Shown piece by piece: positions 1 through 7,661 of a stretch of DNA of 12,709 bases. Origin of the DNA: Euperipatoides rowelli. Lineage: Eukaryota; Onychophora; Udeonychophora; Euonychophora; Peripatopsidae. The notes under the pieces were generated by a model that made no database searches, was not told the DNA's origin, and saw only the letters and a program-made list of their open reading frames with translations. Within the stretch, counting starts at the first letter, position 1, and every line of letters begins with the position of its first letter. Both the position numbers and the translations under genes were made by a program. Location of the stretch: the NCBI GenBank assembly GCA_003024985.2, contig PXIH01S0001256.1, one strand, 5' to 3'.

Positions 1-130
1 TTTTTTTTTTTTTTTTCAAAAATTTTTTTTTTCAAAGGGCCCCATGACCCCCTGGGCCCCCGGCGAACGCCGGACAGCCGGGAGGGCCAGGCCGACACTG
101 GGCCCTAGCCCCGAAGGATGTGGGCCTCAG
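1..130 (-). mobile_element. GC-rich retroelement-like 3' end with A-rich tail (read on minus strand)
   Basis: Bases 37-130 are very GC-rich, unlike the AT-rich surroundings, and contain two GGGCCC sites and the short hairpin CCGGCG-AA-CGCCGG (about 60-73). They abut 1-36, which is T16, CAAAAA, T10, CAAA. On the minus strand this reads as a GC-rich body ending in CCCTTTG followed by two A-rich tracts, as expected of the 3' end of a SINE or LINE copy with a poly(A)-like tail. The element is cut by the window edge, and no target-site duplication can be checked. No coding potential was recognised. Calling it a retroelement is inference from composition plus tail; the family is not identified. Confidence 0.45.
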
Positions 131-1544
131 TTACACAGCTTCCAAACAATAATTGATTTAAAACAAAAAACTTGAGACCAGTCAATTATAAATAATCAGC
201 CAATTCGTGCAACGTCCACGTTACAGTAAATAGACATACTCCAGGTGGAGACGCTTATGAGTAGTCACATCATTAGAATTGTTGTGAAAACAAATAATCA
301 CATCAGCCTATACAGAACAGTCAAGGTGTTATCCATTAATCTTAGAATCAAACAAATACTAAGTAGACAGCAGCCTAAAGTGACCGCCATTGCAAATTAA
401 CGTCATGCAATAAGGTATCAAACAGGCAATTGCAGAAACGGACCATTCACAAACAATGTATCTCAAAGAAATAAAATTAATAATTTTCATAAGAAAAAAA
501 AAATTGACGAAAAATCCAGAATTATGGACTATCCTTTGCTTAATAAGAAATATCACAGAGTTCAGCAGAATCAGATCATCAATCCAATGCCCAGGAATCG
601 CCTAGATATCCTTTCAGTAAAATATAACTGTTTTGATTAAATCCACTGCAATTAAGCCAACAGATTAAACACTGGTTTTGCATAATCTGGACACGAAATA
701 ATAAACAATAACTTAAAAAAATTGAAATATTTACAAAACTATAAAACTATGCTGCCTTTCAGGCGCATAATGCTTATTATACTTCATTGATTGCTTGTGT
801 ATTTCGATAAGTGCCTAGACGTCCCTGATTATGCGGACTGTCCCGGATTTAAATTGTTTGTTCCGCATTGAAAACTGTCCAGGATTGGACATGTAATTTT
901 TTTTTTTTTAAATATCTGTTACAATGGATCCGGTGGAGCAACTATTGTTGAAGATCCGGCTAAATAAAACTAAACTTTAAAAGATAATACATAATTGTTA
1001 CAAAAATAAATTTAAGATTTGATTTTAAAACAATTATATAATATTAAACAATTGAACTATTTTATTTTTATTTTCTTTATTTTTCCATATCTTGTCTGAC
1101 CTTTTTAACAGTTTCACAGTGGCGTATATTAGATGGCGCTGCATTCCAACATATTAGCAGCTAATAAAAATTAATCTTTCTAGGTGTACACTGTATATCC
1201 CCCCCCCCCACTACAGCCCTGCTCATCAATCAAATTAAACATTCAAACATTAAAAAAAAAATAAAAACTCATCAAAATAAAATATAAAATTCTTAAATTC
1301 ATGTCTTAATTTTTTCTTGTCAACATCTGAACACTTTATACTTTGCACATAATTATCCCTAAAGTTGGGCTTTGTTTTCAATAACAATCTTCAACGTTTA
1401 ATCAAGAAAGTGTAAAGTTTATTGTGTATAGACATTAAGAATGCAGCCAAATTTTTGTGGATGTACATTGTACAGACATAACCAAACTCAATGTTTTCCT
1501 TTATGCATTTCAAAAGAATATAAAAATGTAGAAAAGTGGCTTAC
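131..1544 (-). other. Intron sequence downstream of SHANK exon C, no exon recognised
   Basis: Exon C ends with a splice donor at 1544/1543, so this stretch is the 5' part of the next intron. The expected following ankyrin exon was not found here. The sequence is AT-rich with poly-A/T tracts and an 11-base C run at 1199-1209. The only open frame, at 359-556 on the minus strand, is low-complexity hydrophobic translation with no family resemblance. A small repeat at 818-886 is listed separately. Confidence 0.75.
818..886. repeat. Three spaced copies of a GTCC(C/A)(T/G)GATT motif
   Basis: GACGTCCCTGATT (818-830), GACTGTCCCGGATT (836-849) and ACTGTCCAGGATT (874-886) are related copies in one orientation, inside a locally GC-richer patch of an AT-rich intron. 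Such GTCC-GGATT strings occur at the ends of some DNA transposons, including hAT-like ones, so this may be an eroded terminus. No partner inverted end was found nearby, so the family is not assigned. Confidence 0.4.
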
Positions 1545-1696
1545 TTTAAGAGCATCGTAATTGCCTTTGTGAGCTGCTTTATGTAAAGGAGTAAAGCCAT
1601 CCCTGGATCGGAAATCTAAATGGGCCCCTCCATTGACAAGAGCAGCCATAATTTTGACAGGCTTGGGCATAGCGGCAGCCATAGTCAATGGAGTTT
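1545..1696 (-). CDS. shank: SHANK exon C: ankyrin repeats
   Basis: A 152-bp internal exon of a SHANK/ProSAP postsynaptic scaffold gene. The acceptor is a pyrimidine-rich tract ending TTGTTCTAG just above 1696; the donor is AAA|GTAAG at 1545/1544. The exon enters in phase 1, its first two bases completing a Glu codon begun in exon B, and leaves in phase 0 after 50 further codons. The peptide shows two ankyrin-type TPLxxAA helices (TPLTMAAAM and TPLHKAAHKGNYDALK) joined by NGGAHLDFRSRDGF, which matches the SHANK family signature NGGAHLDFRxRDG. In the family, the ankyrin region packs against the SPN domain and binds partners such as alpha-fodrin and sharpin at excitatory postsynaptic densities. 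No stop or frameshift is seen. Family assignment is very secure; the paralog and species are not known. Confidence 0.96.
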
Positions 1697-2199
1697 CTAG
1701 AACAAAAGAAATTAAGACAATTAGGAATTTAATAAATGACATTCCATTAAATTATTTTAAGAAACCACCTTTTAATAAATTTTGTCAAAATCATAAAAAA
1801 AAAAGTGTGAAATTAAATTTTCATAATTTTTTAAATTTTAAGTACAGTACAGGTTCAATAACCTACTTTAATTTAGTTTATTTTTGCTTTGGGCCACTAA
1901 ATTACTTTAGTTTTAAATAAAAATTTAGATTACTAAGAAGAACTAATTTACATACTGTATTTTAATGGCCATATTATTTTAATATTTTTTTTTCCAAAAA
2001 TTAATATGGTAATTATTTAATGAATTTGACTCGATGCGTACTGTATCTAAACATGCAGCAATTTAAAAAAAAAAAAACGGTTATAAAAATATTGCAAATT
2101 ATAAATAATATGTAGTTTTAAGACTGGCATAAAAAATAAAATTTAAAAAAAAAAAAAAGTTTAAAAAAGAAAATAAATGACTGCAGTAAACTTAAATAC
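1697..2199 (-). other. SHANK intron between exons B and C (503 bp)
   Basis: A GT-AG intron on the minus strand. It starts GTATTTAAG after exon B and ends in a pyrimidine-rich tract, TTCTTTTGTTCTAG, before exon C. It splits a Glu codon (phase 1). The content is AT-rich with several A12-13 runs (near 2065 and 2145). The plus-strand open frame at 1633-1920 overlaps exon C antisense and is not a gene. Confidence 0.93.
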
Positions 2200-2308
2200 C
2201 TCCAGTGTCTGCATCTTGAAAGTTGGGATCTAAACCCTTCTGGCACATCCTATTGATTTTTTCAATTTGACTGTTGGCTACATGATCTAAAAATCTTTTG
2301 AGATTTCC
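2200..2308 (-). CDS. shank: SHANK exon B: start of the ankyrin-repeat region
   Basis: A 109-bp internal exon. The acceptor is CTCTTTATTTTTTAG immediately above 2308; the donor is ACTGGAG|GTATTT at 2200/2199. It is read in phase 0 from GGA: 36 codons plus one base that pairs with exon C to make Glu. The peptide begins GNLKRFLDHVANSQIEKI and ends GLDPNFQDADTG. This matches the SHANK family stretch of the type NLKKFMDxVxxxxxxKxxxxLxKGLDPNFHDPDSGE, which forms the first ankyrin helices and the loop into the next repeat. The GLDPNF core and the ADTG-E-TPLT join to exon C are the strongest evidence. The frame is intact, with no stop. In gene order it sits 3.3 kb after exon A and 0.5 kb before exon C. 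Confidence 0.96.
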
Positions 2309-2799
2309 CTAAAAAATAAAGAGAGGGATGGGGGAGATGGAATAAATGAATGAAAATAAATTATTAATTCATTAAAAATTTAGAAAGAAAAAAAATATTA
2401 GGCTAATAGGAAAAAAAAAAAATCTTTTTTCCCCTAAAAATTTTTTTTAAGATAATGAAACAACAAAGTTTAATTTTATTCAAATTTGATTAATGTCAAT
2501 TAAAACTCAGGATAAACATACACTCTTATGCTATGTATTTTCATTTAATTAAAATCTAAGAACCAACCAGGCTTCTGGTGCCTGAGAAAGGTTTAATTTT
2601 ATGAGGTCTAAAATGCCCATTATCTGAATTTTTACAATTAATTTTTATTTTTTCAACCTAATAGTAAGGTAACTATTGATTTCCTTGAAACTATTTCTGC
2701 AATATTTCCATCTAATTTTAATTTCAGCTTTGCGGCTTTTGCAGCATAAAAGAAAATGGAAAGGTAGTATTATTATATATTAAACTCTTCAGATCATAT

Positions 2800-2886
2800 A
2801 GTGTACATACTGTATATTATATATAAAGTGTGTACAGTATATACTGTATAGGCATATACTATAAACAGTACAGTATATTACGTATA
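2800..2886. repeat. TACTGTATA/TACAGTATA palindrome cluster
   Basis: This AT-rich patch carries repeated TACTGTATA and its complement, including the perfect 16-bp palindrome TACAGTATATACTGTA at 2833-2848, with further copies at about 2808-2815 and 2867-2877. It is probably simple-sequence drift or an eroded satellite-like unit. Similar words recur through the window. Confidence 0.6.
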
Positions 2887-3887
2887 CAAAGAGAAAGATT
2901 ACATGCCACTTATTAGAATTATTGGTTAATCGCAAGACTCAAAATGGCAAAACCAAACATATTCAATCCCATGTTAAATCTGCCCCTATAGGCATCATAA
3001 TCATACTTTTCTGTTAATACATCCAAAATTAATCATTACACTAGGCTTAAATAACACATTTCTTGTGAAAAAGACATTTTTTGTAATTAAAAACTTTTGC
3101 AATATTTATATTATTTGTCTATAGAAATATAATTGATTTGTAATGTGCTTTATTTAAAAAAAAAAAATAATAATTTTAGTAATTTGCTTATTATGGTGTT
3201 TTTATGTACGATACAAATTTTGTTTGTTATTTTTAAAAAAATTCCACTCCTGGCTTTTATTGAGAATTAATCCAGTTGTCAGCTTTTCACCAAGATGCCT
3301 TGCATTATTAGTTTATAACACTAAATTGCTATCAAAAATTAAAGTTTTTAAAAAAATTTCATCAACTTCCTAAATTGCTACTTTTTTGAAGCAAAGCATC
3401 AATAACTTGTGATGATATATGAAAATCTTGGAAATTGTTTCAGCGGTGTCTGTATTTAATAAGATATTTAATGAGCAAATTCAAATCCCATTTTGTAATT
3501 TTTAAGAGTAACATGTTAAGCATTTGCTTCTTTGTTGAGAAATTCAGTTATACCTTGAACTTAAGAAATTGTTATGCCCAAAATACCATTACATTTATTT
3601 TTATATGCAACTTTTAGATGCACTAGCTTACGCTTGGTACTAATACATAAAGAAACTTTACCAAAGGAGAGAGGGAATGACAATAAAACAGTATTAACTA
3701 GCAAATTTTAAGGCACTAAAACCCCTAAAATTATGCCCCAGCCCCACCCCCCTCCTCAAAAAAATGCTTGAGAAGTTGCTCCTCATTCCAACTCTATCCC
3801 TCTCTCCTCCAAAAATAATTAAACAAACATTACCATTCCAGCCACAGTTATTTTATATCTTCCATGGTCATTTTTGTAGCCATTAAT

Positions 3888-4522
3888 ATACCGCAGAATG
3901 CTGACCAAGAGCACCCCCCCCCCTATTTCTTGTCAAAACATAGGTATATGGCGCCATCGCTGAACAAGAGCGCCATCATTGCATTTTGACTATCACTCTG
4001 AAGGAAATTCAAGGGGTATCCAAACAAGAACACCCCCTTAGATTTTTGCTTCATTTTACCTCATCTAAGGTTCAGGACAGGGTATCCATATAAGAGCGCC
4101 AACTGATATTATGCTGTGATGTCATTTTTATGTGTTTTACATCATCTCATATATTGTAGCTTCTGTGAATATCGTTGAATCCTCATAAACAGAATGAAAG
4201 AGGCCTGTAAATTAAAAAGTGAATGTTTTAATTTAGATGGTGCTCTTACTTGGTACAATCTTTAATTGATGTGTGACATCATGTTTTAGTGTATACCAGC
4301 CATTTTCCTAAAGTTTTGGGAAGGATGCCCAAGCAAGGGCACCGTTTTGAAAAAAAAATATTTTTAAGGAATTCTGATTGTATCTAAACATGAGCGCCTG
4401 GTCAATTTTGCAATGCATTGTGGTAAATCTAACGTTCACTAGTATGGAGCCGAACAAGAGTGCCTCCCCCCCCAAAACGAATGATAAGAGTGCATGCGCC
4501 CTTGCTCGGCATTTTACGGTAA
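3888..4522. mobile_element. Non-autonomous inverted-repeat element (MITE-like), 635 bp
   Basis: The left end (3888-3914) and the reverse complement of the right end (4496-4522) align over 27 bases with 20 identities, sharing ACCG, AATG and CAAG-GC blocks. The sequence TA lies just outside CCG at the left (3889-3890) and just outside CGG at the right (4520-4521), which would suit a TA target duplication. There is no transposase frame, so it would be mobilised in trans. The interior is made of a diverged repeat unit (listed separately). The high divergence of the ends indicates an old copy. Superfamily is not assigned. Confidence 0.6.
3902..4503. repeat. Degenerate repeat unit with core AACAAGAGCGCC, about 60-bp period
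   Basis: Copies of a core like CAAGAGCGCC start at 3906, 3965, 4025, 4091, 4334, 4389, 4455 and 4485, giving steps of 59, 60 and 66, then 55, 66 and 30. Several are preceded by GGTATCC-like bases (for example 4015-4021 and 4081-4087). Inverted copies occur at 4239-4248 (GGTGCTCTTA) and in the right end of the element (GCGCCCTTGCTCGG, 4496-4509). The units are diverged but clearly related, and they fill the interior of the inverted-repeat element. Confidence 0.65.
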
Positions 4523-4640
4523 TTTATTTTATTTTCGGTATTTTTTATTATTATTTTTAATTATTATTTTTATAATTTTTTTTTAATTTTTCATTTTGTT
4601 CCAACATCAAATGAAAAAAAAAAAAAAAAATCAAATCAAA
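4523..4640. repeat. Poly-A/T low-complexity stretch
   Basis: This consists of TTATT/ATTATT simple repeats, a T9-10 run and an A17 run (about 4613-4630), directly after the inverted-repeat element. No gene is seen. Confidence 0.7.
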
Positions 4641-5492
4641 TGTCAACTGGAACATTATAAAAATTATTGTCTCCTCTGTCTTAGTGAAAATTTTTATAAT
4701 CTACTTGTGTAATATAATATAAATAAATAACAGCATCCACATTGTCTATCATTAAACTAAACATTTTTGTCAGATCTCCCACATCCCTTCGCCTTAGTAT
4801 CAAAAAACTTAGTATATTTAGCCTCCATAACAAAATCCTTTTGCTATAGTCACTCCTCCAAGTTCTACACATGTTGGCCATCCCTCCCCCTCCCCCCACT
4901 CATATATAAGAAAATTAGTAAAATGTACACTCAGCATTGGGCCATTTTATAGAATTGATCCAATGAAGTACTGTATATAGAATAAAAATGTAATAATTTG
5001 GTACATGGTACAAATCTGATTTTTATTACCCATTTATATTTTTTAATTGCATATTTTATTTTAATATTAAAACAAATGTCTAATACTTTTAAATATAACT
5101 GCACTCTAATTACAGAAAAAAAAATACTTATTTTAAATAATTTTTAATAAAACTAAAATTTCAATAGTTAGACATGGCAATCTGTCCATCATTTAATAAT
5201 AAATTTTAAAATGGAAAAAGGGTTGAACACTTTAAGTCTTTATAAATTAATAACTATTGTAAATGTATTCTAGATTTAAAATTAAAATTTCTAAAAACAA
5301 CGTAAAGCCTACTCCCATTAAGGTCAGACAAATATGACGTGGCTTCATAACATATTAATCAAAGGGACTATTCACGCATACAGCTAAACTTAAAATTTGT
5401 TTAAAAATTTTAATTATTCAAAACTTTTTACAGGTTTTCTTTGAAATGCTTTTTATAATCTTTATTTTCTAACCCCACCTTGGAAAAAAAAT

Positions 5493-5507
5493 GGGGGGGG
5501 GGGGAGG
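5493..5507. repeat. G12 homopolymer run
   Basis: Twelve consecutive G bases (5493-5504), then A and GG, sit about 140 bp inside the intron downstream of exon A. On the transcribed (minus) strand this is a C12 run. It is one of several G/C runs of 8-12 bases in an otherwise AT-rich window (also 1199-1209, 3914-3923, 4466-4473 and 6089-6096). Confidence 0.8.
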
Positions 5508-5643
5508 TGGACATACCTTACGGTTATGCAAATAGATAGTTCTATTTATTGTCAATATTTGTTTCCTATGCCTGAGGAGTGACTTTCAAGCTTGCTAAAC
5601 TTACTGGATTAGTGGAGGAATATCAAATTGTGTTCTTCCTTAC

Positions 5644-5715
5644 CCTGGTATGAAGCTGTTTGAGGTGCTTCTCATCAGCATTGGTCATCTTATAAACTCT
5701 CCGTTTATACTTCAG
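5644..5715 (-). CDS. shank: SHANK exon A: SPN-to-ankyrin linker
   Basis: A 72-bp internal exon encoding exactly 24 codons. The acceptor is CTTTATTTCTTTTAG immediately above 5715; the donor is ACCAGG|GTAAGG at 5644/5643, close to consensus. Both junctions are phase 0. The peptide starts LKYKRRVYKM and ends KHLKQLHTR. It matches the family stretch of the type EFRYKRRVYxxxxxDEKQxAKLHTK, which follows the N-terminal SPN (ubiquitin-like, Ras/Rap-binding) domain and leads into the ankyrin repeats. It splices in frame to GNLKRF in exon B, restoring the conserved LHTxxNLKxF join. The methionine inside it is not a start. Being short and flanked by large introns, it would be missed by ORF scanning. Confidence 0.95.
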
Positions 5716-6670
5716 CTAAAAGAAATAAAGAAAGTTGTCCATTATCAATAATATACAGAATAAATTTTATGACATAAACAATCTCAACAATAACGTCACA
5801 TTTAATATCATATTTCAACTACAAGATAACAAACAGTCATGGCACAAGGAAGAACAGTCACAACATTTTACTCAAAGAAAAAATACTAGAAGGAAAGGGG
5901 AGGAAACGTATGACCTGCCCTTTCCTTTTGAGGTAATTATTTAGCAGAAATGATATCATTAAGTATTTTTTTTAAAAAAAAAGGTATAATTTGAGAGAAA
6001 TAGTAGGTGGAAGGGTGAAGATATCATAAAATTCAATTCATTCAAAACAGGAGTTCAATAAACATAATTACATTAGCAAACGTGCCCTCCCCCCCCTCCC
6101 TTTTTCCCAATTAATTATTTCAAACATGCAAAATAAAGAAAAGTTGATATATTTGAAGAAAGTTACAAATATGAAATTTATATAAAAATAATAATGCCGA
6201 TCATTTGTGTATGAGAGAATTAGTTCCCATTAAAATAGTTATAAAGAAAACCATAACCCAAAATAATGTTTATTTGATGATTAAAACAACCTTTAAAAAT
6301 AAAATTAATAGATTAATATTTTTTTAAGGGAAAACCTTATTGAAATAAAATAGGATTTATATACTGTATTTGATTGGCATAAATGTACTGTACTATATTT
6401 ATATATAGGGAAGGGGGTGCTAGTTATGTGGAATCACATACTTTACAAATACATAAACCATTTTATTTAATTATTAACTGGGTTGTTAGTTAATCAGGAT
6501 GGAATTGAGTAAGATTTATGAACTACTTATGAAAGCTAATTTAAAATGGCCTTGCCTTGCTAATAGTCTACAAATAAAACTAATTGACATGTAGACGAAC
6601 AATATATTGTATATTTACATTATATTGGTTTATAAATATGCTTAATACATGTAAGCTACTCACATTGTCA
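5716..6670 (-). other. Upstream SHANK intron, proximal part, nothing recognised
   Basis: AT-rich intron sequence directly 5' of exon A in gene order, with a CT-rich C run at 6085-6103. The open frame at 5735-5944 on the plus strand is compositionally AT-rich and has no family resemblance. I find no exon, RNA gene or clear repeat here. Confidence 0.7.
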
Positions 6671-6679
6671 TAATAACTG

Positions 6680-7132
6680 TCTTGTGAGACCACCCCTTCT
6701 GCCATGAAATAGCGGTCTCTCAAAAGAAAATCTGTCTTGAGAGACCACCTCTTCTGATATTTAATAACGGTCTTTCGTTGGAGGTGGTCTCTAACATAAA
6801 CTTTCTCCTTTTTTTTAATAAACAGCTATCTCTCACAAAGCCTAATACTGTATTTAAATTCAGTAGAATGTTTTTTAAGGCATTTACACATTTGTTTAAA
6901 TTTGTTTTTTATTATTAATTTTATAAGTGAATAAAAAAAATGTCGCACTTTCTACAACTCTTGGTCTTACAAAAAAGGCTGTATTCAATGCATGGAATTT
7001 TAAAAGGCTGGCCACTGGTCACGTTACAGAGGTGGCCATTAATAAGAGGTCAATTGTGTGAAAAAATGATCGGTGCAAATAAATTGTGGTCTTTAAAGTC
7101 AGGTGGTCACTAATAGCAAGGGTCTTTCAAGA
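6680..7132. mobile_element. GAGACCACC/GGTGGTCTC repeat element, about 450 bp
   Basis: The stretch opens with TCTTGTGAGACC (6680-6691) and closes with GGTCTTTCAAGA (7121-7132), whose reverse complement TCTTGAAAGACC matches 10 of 12 bases. Inside, a GAGACCACC-like motif appears on one strand at 6686 and 6741. Its complement appears at 6713, 6768, 6781 (GAGGTGGTCTCTAAC), 7029 (GAGGTGGCCATTAATAAGA), 7086 and 7101 (AGGTGGTCACTAATAGCAAG). The first two blocks (6677-6730 and 6732-6787) are direct repeats about 55 bp apart, and 6738-6751 pairs with 6781-6792 as a hairpin. No protein is encoded. A non-autonomous inverted-repeat element or repeat array is inferred; the limits are approximate. Confidence 0.55.
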
Positions 7133-7549
7133 AATTGCAAATATCCATTGAAAAGTTTGCAGACTATCTGAATGTTGAACTTAAATTCAGATAAACAGGT
7201 TATTTAAAAGTCATAGACTTCAAATTTGTAGACAGCGCATGTTCTATTTCCAGTTATCCAAGAAATAACCACTAGACAGGCTTCAATTATAAACATGAAA
7301 TCATTTTTTTAACACACAAAGAACATTTATAAATCAATGATAACTAAAGATAGATTTTTTTTTAAAAATAAATTTGTATTCATATGTTTCCATTCAATAC
7401 TTCATAACATTCGAAACGTAGACATAAGGTCAAAATAAATTATCTGCTTTCTATGGGTTTTTTTTTTAAAACTTGTATTTTCCCATACATGCAATCATTG
7501 TAAATCTGTCCCAAATATCTTACAGAAGAAGCTCATGTTAGTCGGGTAA
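7133..7549. other. AT-rich intron, nothing recognised
   Basis: Four hundred bases of AT-rich sequence with T and A runs (near 7350 and 7460). I see no exon with SHANK similarity, no RNA gene and no repeat structure beyond homopolymers. Confidence 0.65.
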
Positions 7550-7661
7550 TGATACTAACTTTGTATTAAAGAGAAGAGCTCAAGAAATCTTTGGCGATCC
7601 ATGAATGTGAACCTCTGCCTCGGAGGGCGCACTCAATGATAATGATGACTGATACTAACTT
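7550..7661. repeat. Short GC-richer insert flanked by 12-bp direct repeats
   Basis: TGATACTAACTT occurs at 7550-7561 and again at 7650-7661, bracketing 88 bp. The insert is distinctly GC-richer than its surroundings, with a core around 7591-7634 (GGCGATCC, CCTCTGCCTCGGAGGGCGC). A direct repeat flanking foreign-looking sequence resembles a target-site duplication around a small retroposed or transposed fragment. There is no poly-A tail and no terminal inverted repeat. It does not match any tRNA, 5S or spliceosomal RNA pattern that I recognise. Confidence 0.4.

Larger units (their letters stand above)
2309..5643 (-). other. SHANK intron between exons A and B (3335 bp)
   Basis: A GT-AG intron on the minus strand, from GTAAGGAAG after exon A to CTTTATTTTTTAG before exon B, inserted between codons (phase 0). 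It holds an AT-rich TACTGTATA cluster (about 2800-2880), a 635-bp inverted-repeat element (3888-4522) followed by poly-A/T sequence, and a G12 run (5493-5504). Outside these I see no exon, RNA gene or conserved block. The open frames at 3435-3617, 4378-4560, 4681-4899 and 4767-4952 have no recognisable protein character. Confidence 0.9.

Noticed and set aside
359-556. 65-codon minus-strand frame as a gene
   Set aside because: It lies in intron sequence, is hydrophobic and AT-driven, and has no family motif or splice context matching SHANK.
1633-1920. 95-codon plus-strand frame
   Set aside because: It overlaps the antisense strand of SHANK exon C and continues into AT-rich intron; it is a shadow frame.
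4681-4952. Overlapping frames on both strands (72 and 61 codons)
   Set aside because: Low-complexity translation of intron DNA; there is no coding signal.
7562-7661. C/D snoRNA (ATGATGA followed by CTGA near 7641-7652)
   Set aside because: The C-like and D-like boxes are adjacent at one end instead of bracketing the sequence, and no terminal stem is seen.
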